64,000 nt of DNA from Amoebidium appalachense (lineage: Eukaryota; Ichthyosporea). Positions 22,520 to 60,531 of this stretch are shown here, one piece after another. Position 1 is the stretch's first letter. Each line of letters begins with the position of its first letter. The notes beneath the pieces are model-generated. The model searched no databases and was not told the DNA's origin. It saw only the letters and a list, made by a program, of their open reading frames with translations. The translations under genes were made by a program, and so were the position numbers. The stretch spans positions 5,456,001 through 5,520,000 of the forward strand of contig CAVNZM010000011.1 of the NCBI GenBank assembly GCA_963693365.1, in the 5' to 3' direction.

Positions 22520-22825
22520 TCTTGTATCCCGGGAATTTCGGAAAATCGGTCAATTAGGGTGATTCACATTAAATGTAAATCAAAACCCCCCTTCAAAAAA
22601 CAGAGTTTTTTCCCGTATAAATGACCCGGTGGGGTCGAAACTTCGCCAGAGCGAAGTAAACATATATAGTTTTCAAAGCCCCGCGGCTGGGTATAGGTTG
22701 TATATGGGCTTTGCGGCGCAGCGAGGGCGTGCTGGCACACAAAGTTGGATATCGACAACCCATAGAATGATCAATGCTTGCAATCGACTGATTGATGTAA
22801 GTGTGCTGCCTTGCAATATGTTACC

Positions 22826-23224
22826 TCATAATGAGCTTCTGAACAGCGTTTCATCTATTGAGTAAAGATGAAGGTCGACCAGTTTCAATGCTTTACACCC
22901 CTCGAAGACTGAAAACCAATGGTTGTTACACAAAGGAAAACCATATATGGTGTTTAGACGTAGCCTTTTTTGGCTCTTGTAAACAAAGCAACGCACCGTG
23001 GCCCCTTGAAAGAGCTGCACGTAGATCATCTTCCCATACCCGTGATTGAATTGCACCGTTATATTGTCACTTCTCCTTGATATATACCAGTAGTTGGTGT
23101 CTCTTACAATGCACACAAAGAATGGACGGGGGCATGGAACTTGGTGATGGCAGTGGTGCGGGGTTCGAAGCAGGGGCACTTGACTCGGATTTCTTTGACA
23201 ATATTTTTTCCGACGATAGCACAC
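22826..23224 (-). other. Unassigned 132-codon open frame inside the transposon
   Basis: The frame has mixed composition, unlike the repeat-derived frames, and is rich in aromatic and basic residues (for example NYWYISRRSDN and HGYGKMIYVQL). I recognise no domain. It overlaps the acidic frame on the other strand. It may be a transposon remnant or chance. Confidence 0.25.
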
Positions 23225-23485
23225 ACAGTGATGCAGAAGACAGTGAGGCTACAGAGGATACCGCTCTCTCAGGGAAATGGCGTATTTTTGACTCCAAGCA
23301 AGTAGACATAACACTCAAAGCAGACGATATTGAAAACAGGCTCCTATAGACACGTTCAGGCGCAAGTCCAGTAATCCAAACGCCAAATCCTGCTTCGATA
23401 TATGGCACACGAACAAGGATATCAAAACACCTGAATACTGGGCAGCCTCGAGCATCAGTAGACACGGTGGTCGCAGTGTGAAATG
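23122..23485 (+). pseudogene. Acidic reading frame with a frameshift inside the transposon
   Basis: An ATG at 23122 opens 75 codons rich in Asp, Glu and Ser (for example DSDFFDNIFSDDSTHSDAED), ending at TAG 23347-23349. In a different frame, immediately after, codons to TGA at about 23485 read like coding sequence (CFDIWHTNKDIKTPEYW). This suggests one former protein broken by an indel, or an undetected splice. An acidic N-terminus is seen in several transposase-associated proteins, but I cannot assign a family. Confidence 0.35.
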
Positions 23486-23559
23486 ATCGGTTAATTTAGA
23501 GTCACGTCACTTGCAGGCTTTGCTGTTGCCAAAGAGTTCTTCTTGTGTTTTTTCCTTCA

Positions 23560-23562
23560 CAC

Positions 23563-23594
<32 letters not shown>

Positions 23595-23602
23595 TTTTTT
23601 GG

Positions 23603-23683
<81 letters not shown>

Positions 23684-23761
23684 CCCCTGTGTGTGTGTGT
23701 GTGTGCGTGTGTGCGTGTGTGTGCGTGTGTGGTGGTGGTGTATGATGGTGGTGGTGGTGGT

Positions 23762-23803
<42 letters not shown>

Positions 23804-23836
23804 GGGCTCGGGGGAGGGGGGGGGGGGGGGGGGGGG
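23560..23836. repeat. Poly-C, (GT)n, poly-G composite
   Basis: A C run, T run, about 36 GT, GGT repeats and then G runs of over 30 occur within the transposon. A tandem duplicate of ACCTATGATATCCAAGTTA follows at 23839-23879. Confidence 0.9.
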
Positions 23837-24354
23837 ATTACCTATGATATCCAAGTTAACCTATGATATCCAAGTTAACCGTTAGAGGGACTGATGTAAT
23901 TTCAAGTGTAAGACACTTAATAGTTCAAATTTCGTGGTCTTCTACTACTGTAAATATATTCTTGTGTTGCTAAGATCAGAGTGTACCAGTATCACAGTTA
24001 TTTTTCGGAACATTATGTAAAACTTTGTTTAGACATTTAGAAGGAGCTTCAAGCTGAGTTACTGCATCATTGAATAAAAATTTCGTTTGAACGTGAAATT
24101 GCAAGTGTACGCAAACCTGCATGTCCGACCATTTATTATGGCAATCTACAAATTTGGACACTTGTTCACTATATAACACATGGGAAAGAACAAGCAAAAC
24201 ATGCAGCCCGCCTGGCTGAGTATGTGCATACGTTTGCCCCCCCCCCCCCCCCCCCCCCCCCTCCCCCTCCTCCCCCCCCCCCCCCCCCCCCTCCCCCCCC
24301 TCTCCTCCTCCTCCCTCCATCTCTCTAACAACAACAACAACATCCGTCTGACCA

Positions 24355-25345
<991 letters not shown>

Positions 25346-25719
25346 CACACCTCCAAACACGCTATTCATGTGGCAGGCACTATGACATGCCGGCATTAAA
25401 AGCCCTCGCACGCTGCACGTGTCACTTAGTCACTAATTAGTATGATATGTCGGATCACGTGGCCCCCGGCTGGCGCGGCCGCGATCATGTATGTGAGTCG
25501 CGACTCGAAGTCGCGAATTGATTCACATTGTTTTCAGATTGATTCACATTGTTTTGGAGCTCGCACCACCTCTCGAACGTCTCTAAGTAACATGAAAAAT
25601 ATAGACATAATCACCCCAAAAAAATTATATGGGCGTTTTTTTGACTACCAAAACTAAGTTTTTGCTTAAGTAACATGTGTTTTTTGACCACAGGGTAAAA
25701 ATTGAGAAGCGCCACAAAA

Positions 25720-25743
25720 TTGATTCACATTGAATGTGAATCA
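25720..25743. repeat. 24-bp palindrome, right member of the subterminal set
   Basis: TTGATTCACATTGAATGTGA plus ATCA is a palindrome matching 22495-22519. Together with the half-copies at 25518-25555 it is spaced symmetrically within the transposon. Confidence 0.8.
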
Positions 25744-26236
25744 TCCGGACTACAGTGGGGCTAAGTGACCAGTCACGCCTGACAGCGTTTGGAAGGCACC
25801 AACCGTATTTAGGCCCTAAATACGCATACCACGATAAATTTTGTAAATACGGTAGATCGTATTTAGGGCCTAAATACGAATACGATTATTGGGGTGCTGC
25901 CAAACAGGCCCTTATTAACGTTGGACCATTTACACCGTGCTCAGCCCAGCCTGAGGCTGCTAATCATATTATTTGTGGTGGCAGTAGTTCAAATCATAAG
26001 GAGGTGCAGTGTACTTTCCGTCTTACATGCGGTGGGAAAGATTGATACTGTTGGTTCAACAATGAGGGCCGAGACTAATTAGGCAGGAAGCAGACTCTGC
26101 ACGCTTTCAAAGTGCCATATTATTCGCACGGATAAATTCAAGTTAAATTCGGAGCCTGTACAGTGTGCCACGGCGGAATTATAAATCAATCATTGAAAAA
26201 AAGTAGTAATATCGCAATATCGAGAAAATATCTATG

Positions 26237-26330
26237 GACCAATAATTTTCTGGCGATCTCATGATTAGCCAAATATAGAAAGTTGGGCGGGAAGTTTTTG
26301 CGCGCCAACAAAAGAGTTTTTATAAAACAA
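26237..26330 (+). repeat. Repeat family B copy 1 (E2F-like motif)
   Basis: The order of shared words is GACCAATAATTTT, GCGATCTCATGATTAGCC, TATAGAAAGTTGGGCGGGAAG, TTTTTGCGCGCCAAC, AGTTTTTATAAAA. The same order occurs at 28790-28890 and 28955-29049. Confidence 0.75.
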
Positions 26331-26898
26331 TTAAGAAAGTAGGAAAATCCAAATGGTAGATTTGCATGGGTAAAATAATCTGAAATCGATTAAGTCCCAA
26401 GGGTTAAATAACTAATGGTTCACTCATAGTGAGCTCGAGATTTCGAGAGTCTCGAGTGACTCCAGTGAGAAGGGTGAGAGAGGGGGGAGAGCCTGGGGGG
26501 GGGGGGGGGATGAAGGCCCCCTGCAAAAGGGCCGCCCTGTGGCCGGGGGGGGAAGGGGGGGGGGGGGGGGGGGGGGAGGGGGGGAGGGGGGGGGGGGGGG
26601 GTCTGGCAAATTACTGGGCCAATTGCAGAGAGTTTCTTTGCGGCAGAAGCACAAGACCTGGCACTGCATCATGTACCGAGAGAGGGATCATGAGTGTAAC
26701 AGTTGCCGAAAATTCACGCAGTTGAAATTTTAAACGGCCCTCGCCCATCCCTTCAGCTCTCTATAACAGCCTCAAATGATTTGAAGCGGGTCCTTCGAGT
26801 TGCCAAATATGGGAAATAAGCCCCAGGGTCTCTGCAAAACTGTTGGCAGATGGCCGGGCAGGCGGGCGGGCGGGCGGGCGGGCGGGCGGGGGGACGCG

Positions 26899-26938
<40 letters not shown>

Positions 26939-27450
26939 TATATCATCATACGGTATATGTATCCTCACTGGTCAGGATCTTTGAGTGGGAGATGACCAAT
27001 ATTGGCATACGACCATACACATGCAGCGTATGATCGGATCCCCAATACTTTGTGTGGCCCAGGCTTGCGCCACACTCACATACCGGGTTTACACCTGACT
27101 TCTTTTGGTTTTTCGGTCAAATTGTGTTTATTTTCGGTTATTGGGGGGTTTCTTCATGCGAAGTCTTCTTGTTCTGGTTTTTGCCAGTTAGACCGTTTTG
27201 TTTTCCTGCCTTGAGATCAGTTCAAACCAGTGTATGAACTGAGGAGGAACCCTCCCCCCCCTCCCCCCCCTCCCTTCCCCCCCGCCCCGCCTCCTCCAAC
27301 ACACACACACACACACAACCACACACACCCGAATACCCACAGATACGTCCCCCCCCCCCTCCCCCCCCGACCCCCGGGCCCACACACACACATAGAGAGA
27401 GAGAGACACAGACATACGGAGGCGCGTGCGTGCACACGCGCGCACACGTG

Positions 27451-27598
<148 letters not shown>

Positions 27599-28516
27599 AC
27601 CGTCGTTTTGTAATAATGCGGGTAATGACTATGCAGGGTGCACACGGTGGTGTGATGCAGAGCAAATCCAACACTCAAGCGAAAAGAAACTGTTACAGCG
27701 GTTGTTGTTACGAGAGCAAAGATTGTGAAACAACTTCTGACGTTTATTTGTACTTTAGGACCTTTTGTTCGCTGAAACCGTGCATCACCACATCTCACCT
27801 GAAAGAAGGGAACCAATCAGATCCCCTTAACGATGTAAGCCAAAACACGGAACAAAATACATGACACTGGCCAAATTTCCAACTGTTACACGGGAAACAG
27901 AAAAACTGTTGTTGAACGTTAGTAATTTCTTTCATCTGCAGAAAGAAAGTTTCTTAAATTTATAATGCATACATTTCTGTAGTAGACACTCTCAAAGTGA
28001 AGACATGCGCTGGGAAATGGAAATAAGCTAAATCCAGCGCATCCAAGCAGATCACGTCTAGGATAGAATGGAATTTAGCGCCACCGTAAACTAAACATGA
28101 TCCACAACTATTGACTAGACCGACTATTCCGACCAAACCGAAAAAGCCACCATAGGCCAGGCAACCAATCACAGTCTCAGTCACAGTAAAACAGAGAGGG
28201 GCAAAGGGACTCAAGAGGAACACAACAAATATCTGAATGAAAATGAGAGAATTCCCGCACCGGGGGGGGGGGGGGGGGGGGGGGGGGAGGGGGGGGAGCC
28301 TCTGAGGGCGGAAGAGAGGAAGAAGAACAAAGAGAGAACGGAGAGCACAAACACAACTACCATAGCAAACACACACTGTCAGCACATTTGGCTAAGTAAG
28401 CTTACTGTAATTCGTCAACACGTGGGCTGCTACAATTCCGACACGCACGCGCAACATACACACACACACACACACCCACCCACACCACACACACACCCAC
28501 AAACACGCACACACAC

Positions 28517-28523
28517 AACAGTT

Positions 28524-28561
<38 letters not shown>

Positions 28562-28593
28562 CGTGCGTGTGTGTGTGTGTGTGTGTGTGTGCG

Positions 28594-28625
<32 letters not shown>

Positions 28626-28632
28626 ACGTGTG

Positions 28633-28697
<65 letters not shown>

Positions 28698-28728
28698 ACA
28701 CCGTGTGCGCGCGCGCGTGTGTGCACGT

Positions 28729-28759
<31 letters not shown>

Positions 28760-28764
28760 GGGGG
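28517..28764. repeat. (GT)n arrays ending in poly-G
   Basis: GT runs are separated by GACGTG and GCGTG steps, then about 25 G broken by one A. The array lies directly before repeat family B copy 2. Confidence 0.9.
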
Positions 28765-28789
28765 GAGGGGGGGGGCGGAAAAATGCATA

Positions 28790-28890
28790 AACCAATATTT
28801 CGTTCGCGAATTGACTGATTAGCCATATGGAAATTTTGGCGGGAAGTTTTGGCGAGTTGGCGGGCCAAAGAAGGGGTTTTTAGAAACGGC
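28790..28890 (+). repeat. Repeat family B copy 2
   Basis: It contains ACCAATATTT, TGACTGATTAGCCATAT, TTTTGGCGGGAAG (28834-28846) and GGTTTTTAGAAACG. The GGCGGGAA core fits the E2F/DP site consensus. Confidence 0.75.
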
Positions 28891-28954
28891 AAGGACAAAA
28901 AAAAAAAAAAAAAAAAGGTATGTGCGCATATATTTTGCATTTTAAATTATGCAT

Positions 28955-29049
28955 TGACCAATAATTTGTGCGCGATCTGACTGACTAGCCATACATAGAA
29001 ATTTGGGCAGGGGTTTTGGCGCACAAAAAAAAGTTTATAAAAACGAAAC
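28955..29049 (+). repeat. Repeat family B copy 3
   Basis: It contains TGACCAATAATTTGTGCGCG, CTGACTAGCCATACATAGAA, TTTTGGCGCAC and TTTATAAAAACGAAAC. It lies 65 bp after copy 2 in the same orientation. Confidence 0.75.
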
Positions 29050-29861
29050 AGGTACATGTGTGCAAGCCTTGCATATGGCGCCATGCATATAATTGTCCAC
29101 GCGTGCGTGCGTGTGTGTGCGTGTGTGTGTGCGCGTATGTTCAAATTCGCTTGTGTGAACGTGGGGGTGTGCCACCTGTCACAGCATGTTTCAAGTTGTG
29201 TGATGTCACGACTGTGGGCGTGTGTGCGCATTTGATTGCTCTTCGAATTCCCTAACTGTTGCAAAGGGAAGTACTCGATTTCACGGAACGCCAACGTTCA
29301 AGTTTTTAATGGCAAAAGAGAAAAGGAGAGGGAAAAAAAATGCCTCGTACTCCCTCAACCAGATGCTTTCACCGGGTCCCCTCTAAGCTTGCAAGTATGG
29401 CCGTTTTAGCGTACTGTAGCAATGTCGGTGTGTACACACACTGGAACACAGAAGTGTTGAATGCACTTTGTTCGTGGCAAGGAAAAGGTCCCCCCAAATG
29501 TCTCAAAGCACAAGAAGGCAAAAAAGAACTGAGCAAGGTCATATAAATTCGAATAGGACCGAGTCCTTTATTATTTTAAATCACAAGGAGCGTCGGCTGC
29601 TGTAATGGCAAAACAGCGGAGGCTAAAAGGGCACTGTTGTCCCTGTTTCATACTCAAGAAGGTTGTTTACATACGTTCGTAATCATACATACAGTTAGAC
29701 TCTCGAGTCTCTACATATTTACACGGATTTGTGTGATTATTTCATACATACAAAATTTCATTCATGTATATGTCTGCCTGTGCTAAGAAACAAACAGCAT
29801 ACCGTGCGTGGCTTGAAGAAAAAAAATTAAAAATACACCCAACACTTGGGGTTCAGCAAAA

Positions 29862-31541
29862 TTACGATTTCATAAGCAGGGCACCTTCGTCTTTAAGAGA
29901 AACAAGGTTGAGGTCCTCAAAAGAACCATCAACGTCATACACCACACGGTGCAAACCTTTACGCGCATCAGTGACAGTACCAGAGTACCATTTTTGGTCC
30001 TGGGGCCAAAAAACTTGAACCGAGGCACCCTCGAGGTAAGGAAGAACGGACTTGCTCTCACGGCAGAAGTACCAGGCAAAGAAGAACGTCCTTGTGTCTG
30101 GTTCTCGCTTGGCCTTGTCGGAAACACAGCTCATACGGCAAACCTCTGCTACGTCACTCTTGAACACCTCCACATACATATCAGTCTCAAGAAAATCCTC
30201 GTCGCGAAGGTTGAAGCCCTTGCCGGAGTTGCCCAGCTCGGAGGCAATCATGCGGAACGGCATGAACACCTTTCCCCACAGCGCTCCCTTTGTGGCGCAG
30301 GCAGCTCGAACCACCGTGCCGTTGTAAAGAAGAAAGCAGCGGCCCACGGAAGCCTTCAAGTCGGCAAACGCGGCATCACTGGCTGCCAGCACCTCCTCAG
30401 AAGAGTAGAGGTCTCGAAACTCCTTCGGCACGGTGGGGCCGTTCGCGTTGCCAAGAATCGAGCCGTAGGGCCACGTCTCTTCTTTTGCAGGAATCACATG
30501 GATCGTAGTGATTTTCTCAATAAAACGTACCGATTTCTTGGGCTTCGGTTTGGAGAGCTCCAGTTCACATAGCCGTGCACGCTTGAAGAGTGGCACGCTC
30601 ACGTCTGGCTTGATGTCGAGGTCGAAGTCGAACTTGCGCTTTGCGTTGAACAAAGCTTGATCGATCACAGCAGGAAGGAGTGACTCCGTGTCGAACTGTG
30701 AAAAAAATAAACATGTTGAACTCTCATGTTCACACGAGGAGCTCAACACGATAATCTTTCCTGACTTGCACCCAAAGTGGATGGGAACACAGACGGTGAG
30801 AACGAAAACGCAGTATAACTTGCAGTGAAGTGAAGAAAAAAGGAGAAAGAGCCACTAGTAACAAGCTTATATATACCATAACCTTAACTACGAAAAGTGT
30901 CTCAGTCTCGGGTGGGTACTTGTCGAACGGAAGTTTTATTTGTAGAATAAAGGTGTAGGTTGAAAATTTTCTAGCAACCAAACGTTGTTACAACAACGTG
31001 AACAATTTTCACCACGGCGTGTGCAACTTTCCCCCTGTTCGCTACTGTACAAGGTGTATCACAACTTACGCTAACAAAGAGGCTGCTGCCTCACAACGTG
31101 GTGTCCGCCCCAATTCCTAAATTGCTCCATGGTGCATACAGTGCACGTATTTACGTGGGGGTGTAGAGCGTGCGAGTGCGAAACCACCCTTTACTCAGTC
31201 GCCCTATTCTGATACCGCCAACACCCCAGTGCCGCTGTGTGAACGCCCTGCACGAGTCGCTTACATGCAAGAGTCGCTTACATGCAAGAGTCAACCCCGA
31301 CCACAACTTCTCGTGTACACAGGTGTGATGCTTTATTTTTTCTTTGGTGCTCCGTAAAGGGCAGCATTTTTACCTTGCACTTAATATCAAGTGGGCCACA
31401 GCCAGCGGTGCCCTCCCCTGGGCTCAGGCTGAGCAGCCGCTGGGTAGAAGCGTCTACACGCTCGAACGAACCTGTCCAAACACCCATCTTTGCTACTGCG
31501 TTGATAGGGCGGACGAACGAAATATGACATTTTGAAGCCAT
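29862..31541 (-). CDS. Tudor-like protein with a PP1-docking (RVxF) motif
   Basis: Exon 1 is 31541-31374 (ATG, 56 codons) and exon 2 is 30695-29862 (TAA). The GT at 31373-31372 and the AG after TTTTTTTCAC at 30697-30696 join in phase 0, giving 333 residues. Residues 109-114 are KKSVRF, a canonical RVxF docking site for protein phosphatase 1, continuing as IEKITTIHV. This resembles the VRFxEKVTV core of PPP1R15 (GADD34/CReP). Basic patches (KRAR, KPKPKK) just before could be nuclear signals. Residues about 282-320 (VQVFWPQDQKWYSGTV, then VVYDVDGSFEDLNL) have the strand pattern and aromatic residues (W286, W292, Y293, Y309) of a Tudor-type module, like those of plant chromatin proteins. The middle 150 residues are not recognised. 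It may be a phosphatase-targeting chromatin or stress regulator; that role is inference. A candidate AATAAA on the - strand is at 29572-29567. Two perfect E2F-type sites lie about 0.9 kb upstream. Confidence 0.75.
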
Positions 31542-32416
31542 AACGGCGTTTATATAGTTCTTGAAGGTTCATGAATGCGCAGGCCAAAACAATCAATCGC
31601 GTACGTGATTTTAAAAAGTGTATGCGATCAGCTGACGTTCGTTTCTCACCCCTGCCTTCAGCAATTAGGCAGCAGATAACTTATATATGACTCGTTATGT
31701 ATTATTCATATAAAAAAAAACAATGTCAATATTATAGCGGTGCTTATAAGAACAAGAGTTTGATATAGTATGCTTCTCAAAAGATTGCGATCAAGGAGTA
31801 TCTTGTTTGCGGTTTTCAAATTTGAAGCACTGGTAGTGTGTTCTGGTAAGACTCCTTCCTGACTTGACACCAATAGGTGCGATTCGTTCAAAACCGCAGG
31901 ATATCGAGAGGATTTATTTGTGTGGCTCGGGGGTTAAAAAAACACCGAAATGGCTTAAAAAAATGAAAATACAAAACATTATTGCTTGAATATTAAAAAC
32001 ATATGCAAAGGCCTAAATACCTTTAGAAAAACCATGAAATACTATATAATGGCTGACACATGCTCAGTGAGATCACTCGGCAACAACGCTAAGATTGGTC
32101 TGTTATCATAAGTTTTTATCGCTGTTTAGACACATTCCGGTGATGTGGAAGTGTTTCATTGGTCAAGTTGTAACGGCACCATGTGACTAAACTGTGATCC
32201 GATTGGCAGTTTCGACGTTCAAAAAACGACAAAAGCAAGCAACCAATTAAAAGTAGTAGTGTTATGATATTGTAACCGCTTACGTGGCACCATGTGAAAG
32301 ACATGTCCCTAATGGTGCATGATTTTTGTACCAATGTAATGGTGTGAGCGTCGCGCGTAACAAGATAGTCGCGCTATTTTTAGTTCAGGCCGTTTCCATG
32401 TGCGCTCCTGTTTGTT

Positions 32417-32445
32417 TTTTGGCGCCAAAGTTTTTGGCGGGAAAA
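32417..32445 (+). promoter_or_regulatory. Paired E2F-type binding sites
   Basis: TTTTGGCGCCAAA (32417-32429) and TTTTGGCGGGAAAA (32432-32445) are tandem matches to the E2F/DP consensus (TTTSSCGC and its complement). They sit 876 bp 5' of the ATG of the - strand PP1/Tudor gene. Function is inferred from the motif only. Confidence 0.5.
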
Positions 32446-33318
32446 CGGGAGACCACCGAGTCACGACCGTCGCTGACAGGCTGAGTCACTGCAGCTGCAG
32501 TACAGCTGTATATGCGTATACGTAGGGGTACCTTTCGTTATATTTTATCTGCCACTTTTCGTATGGCAAGGCCTGTGGCAGCTGTATGGCAAGGCCTTCG
32601 ATAAGAAGTTCGTGGTCACTGGCTGACTGGGCGCGCGGTGCACTCGATCACTTGAATCGTACTATGTACTGCGGCCTGCCTGTTGCACACCGCAAATATC
32701 GTCTTCTTTGGGGTACTGTACATACATATGCATGCGCATGCTAATAGCCTATATGGGTGGAAGTTATACCTACACCCAAGTCTGTGCCGACGGTCCCAAC
32801 AGGAAAACGGTTAGTTGCCTTTGAACTTTTCATAATATAGGCCCTTAGCCTTACGGTAGTATCTTTTACGTCTTACTAAGTGTTTCTAAAGTGGTGCGCG
32901 GGTGTTGCTTCAAGCTTGAACGAACCGAGAGCTTCGAAAGTTTGAATATTGTGGGCACCTTTTTCAGTTTGTCGAAATCTCGCTTTTGGTTACCTCAGCA
33001 GTCCCAAGCCTGAGTTGCTATAGACCAAAACCTTTGACCCTCAGCTGGCGAGAGACCTGCGTTTCGTGCTTTCCACGTGAATTTAGAGAAACGCTGCCTG
33101 GGCTTGGCTCGAGAACCAAGCTAGCTGTGGAGTGAAAGAAGACCTTAAGCAGTAGTTGTTGAGAGCCCAGAGGTCTCATGAACTAGTTTATGATGGTTGA
33201 TAGAGTTGTGTAGTACTAAAAGGGGCGGGGGAGGGGGCAGGGAGGATGTTTTTTAATTATAACAAGCTACAGAAGACAATATTTCTATTACCCGGTTGAC
33301 TTTCTCCCTCCGAGGATC

Positions 33319-33383
33319 TCTCTCTCTCTCTCTCTCCCCCCTCCCCCCCTTCCCCCCCTATCTCTCTCCCTCCCTCCCTCTCA

Positions 33384-33416
<33 letters not shown>

Positions 33417-33528
33417 TCTCTTTCTGTCACTTGTCTCCTTCCCCTCCCCCCCTTTCCCTTCTCTTTCTCTCTCTCTCCCCTTCTCTCTCTCTCTTCTCTC
33501 TCACCCTCCCTCCCTCCCTCTCTCTCTT

Positions 33529-33586
<58 letters not shown>

Positions 33587-33715
33587 CCCCCCCCCCCCCC
33601 CCTCCCCCTCCCCCCCCCCCCCTCTCTCTCTCTTTCGCACACACGCGCGCGCGCTCACTCACTCTCCTCCCCACTCCCTTCCCCCCCCCCCCCCCCCCCC
33701 CCTCTAAATACCTCC
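33319..33715. repeat. (CT)n / poly-C pyrimidine block
   Basis: About 400 bp of nearly pure pyrimidine on the + strand, with CT, CTCC and C runs. The mirror-like purine strand could form triplex DNA. Confidence 0.9.
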
Positions 33716-34071
33716 CCCATCGCGCGCGGGTGCTCTCTCGCTCTCCGAGGTTCTCTCCCCACCTCTCTACCTTTCTCTTCCTCTTTGCCCCTCCCCGCCT
33801 CCCTCCCCCCCTCTCTCCCAAAAAGCCAGGGTTATTTAGTGGTGGGAAAAGACCCTCAGCATGTATTCCTATTATAAAGTGGTTTTGGTGTGGCCGAATA
33901 CGCATCAGAGTTACTGAACAGAGTTACTGAACAAATGGACCATATGCATGGGGCGAAAACGAAGTTTCATTTTATGCAATCATGATGTACATCGCACTTG
34001 GGATACACATACGCCTTGGCCATGGTCTAACCCGTGCTCAAAAACATGTGCAGTTGTGAGGCCGGTGCCAG

Positions 34072-34380
34072 GACGTAGTCTCCTAGGCTTATACCCGCTA
34101 GCTTACGTAATAGGCCGAGCTATGCTACGCGTGACGGGCCGGGTCGCCTGGAGGCTACTTACAAGGTGCTATACTTCAGAGAGGCCGCAGGGCCGCCGAG
34201 TGAGACAGAGAGTCTAAGAGCTGAGTCTGAGATCAACCGTCAGACAGACTTCAACGTAGTCTCCAAGGCTAAGTACCCGCTGGCTTACGTACAATAAGTG
34301 GCCGGGGCGGCCTACGACGCTGCGGGACAAGACATAGGTATGCATGTTAGAGGCCGCAGGGAGACAGCAGCACCAGTGTC
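34072..34380 (+). repeat. Imperfect direct repeat, about 180-bp period
   Basis: The segment ACGTAGTCTCCTAGGCTTAT..CCCGCTAGCTTACGT starting near 34073 recurs near 34254 as ACGTAGTCTCCAAGGCTAAG..CCCGCTGGCTTACGT. Both are followed by GGCCG, then GAGGCCGCAGGG and GAGACAG. No coding potential is seen. Confidence 0.7.
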
Positions 34381-34394
34381 ACGTGCACAAAACT

Positions 34395-34772
34395 GAGCCG
34401 CTTCGCGTGGATCTAGATATCTAAATATCTAGATTGTTAAATTTACGTATAAAACGTCTGCAATCCGATCGATGTTGTAAAGTTTTAAAGTTTGCATAAA
34501 ATCTAGATTGTTTTCGACCCTCTTCCATCTGGGCGAATCTGGAAGAGGGGGTTGGGGGGGTCTTCTAGATGTAGGGGATGAGACGATTGGTCCTTGGAAC
34601 CTGCCTAATTTACTAAATATCTCTTATCCAATAGAATTGCGATCTACGACCTAGATAGTTCAGCTTCTAAACTGCTCTACGCGAATCGAGTAGACTTTTA
34701 GATATTTAGAGGTACGGCTTTGGTTCTCTAAAGTCGCCGAGTATTTAGATATTTATCCACGCGAAGCGACTC
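34395..34772. mobile_element. MITE-like element with GCTTCGCGTGGAT inverted ends
   Basis: The left end GAGCCGCTTCGCGTGGAT (34395-34412) and right end ATCCACGCGAAGCGACTC (34755-34772) are inverted repeats with one mismatch. Both are followed inward by AT-rich ATATCTAAATA words. The element is 378 bp, flanked by ACT at 34392-34394 and 34773-34775 (possible 3-bp target duplication). An internal hairpin, CCCTCTTCCA / TGGAAGAGGG, lies at 34518-34549. It has no coding capacity. The superfamily is not assigned. Confidence 0.65.
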
Positions 34773-35645
34773 ACTCGTGACTAACTAACTTCATCTTGGC
34801 TGTGCAGTTTCCAGCTAGGGAGATTTTTAGATTCCATGGATTGGTCAACTGCGCATCGCTTTTTTTAAGCGGGCCAATGGTTGTCAAGTAGGGGTTGGGG
34901 TGAAATTTTGCGTGTCTGCGCAGAGACGTTGCCAAGTTGAATGCAAGCTAATGCAGCACTCGGGCTCGGCGAGCTAAGGCCATCAATATTATTGTGATTA
35001 GCAGAGCGTACACTTTGCCGTATAAATTAAACAACTATGATAGATACATATAGTGGTAAGATACAAATCGACATCAATGTAACGTAGGCCATGTACATGT
35101 CTCAAGTGTATCGGAGGCTCGGAGCTTCGCACTGTGAATCTCCCTATACCCGATTTCGTGAGCCACACTGAGCGCCGCGCCGCCCGCGCGCCGTCACCGA
35201 GGAACGAACACAGGAATGCTCCTTTCTCCTCTGAGTCATGCCGTAACAGCGTTCTGGTGGCGGAACATGCGATGTGCACTAACATAAAACAGGTTAAAGG
35301 AAAAGTCACCTGAGCCTGTGGGAGAGTAACTTGCCCGATTTTAAAGTCGCTTCCGGTCGTTTCTACATGCTTACCTGTGCAGCCTTACGGGAAGCCTTCG
35401 TGCACAAGCTCCTCCCTCCACTTGAAACGGAGGGCCTTTGGATCCACTAAATTTCCCAAGACAAAAATCTAGTGTACTGCTTCACAAAATATACAATAAC
35501 AGAAAAAAGTCACATAAGGGCATGGATATGCCTGGGCTTATGTGCTAAACATCTGTGTGGGATGGCACTCACTGCCGCCGAACCTGGTGTTGCAGGTGTC
35601 TGTGACCTGGCCAGCCCAGGTGTCAAGTCTCCCCCTTCTTTCACC

Positions 35646-60531
<24,886 letters not shown>

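Larger units (their letters stand above)
31542..35645. other. Divergent intergenic region with inserted elements
   Basis: No coding exon is recognised. The first 1.7 kb is AT-rich unique sequence. E2F-type sites are at 32417-32445. A (CT)n/C-rich block spans about 33319-33715, an imperfect direct repeat 34072-34380 and an inverted-repeat element 34395-34772. In-frame ATGs upstream of the next gene occur at 35472 and 35562. Confidence 0.6.

Noticed and set aside
29340-29546. 68-codon frame on the + strand starting after an A-rich stretch
   Set aside because: No recognisable domain, no neighbouring exon and within the 3' flank of the opposing gene; too weak to call.
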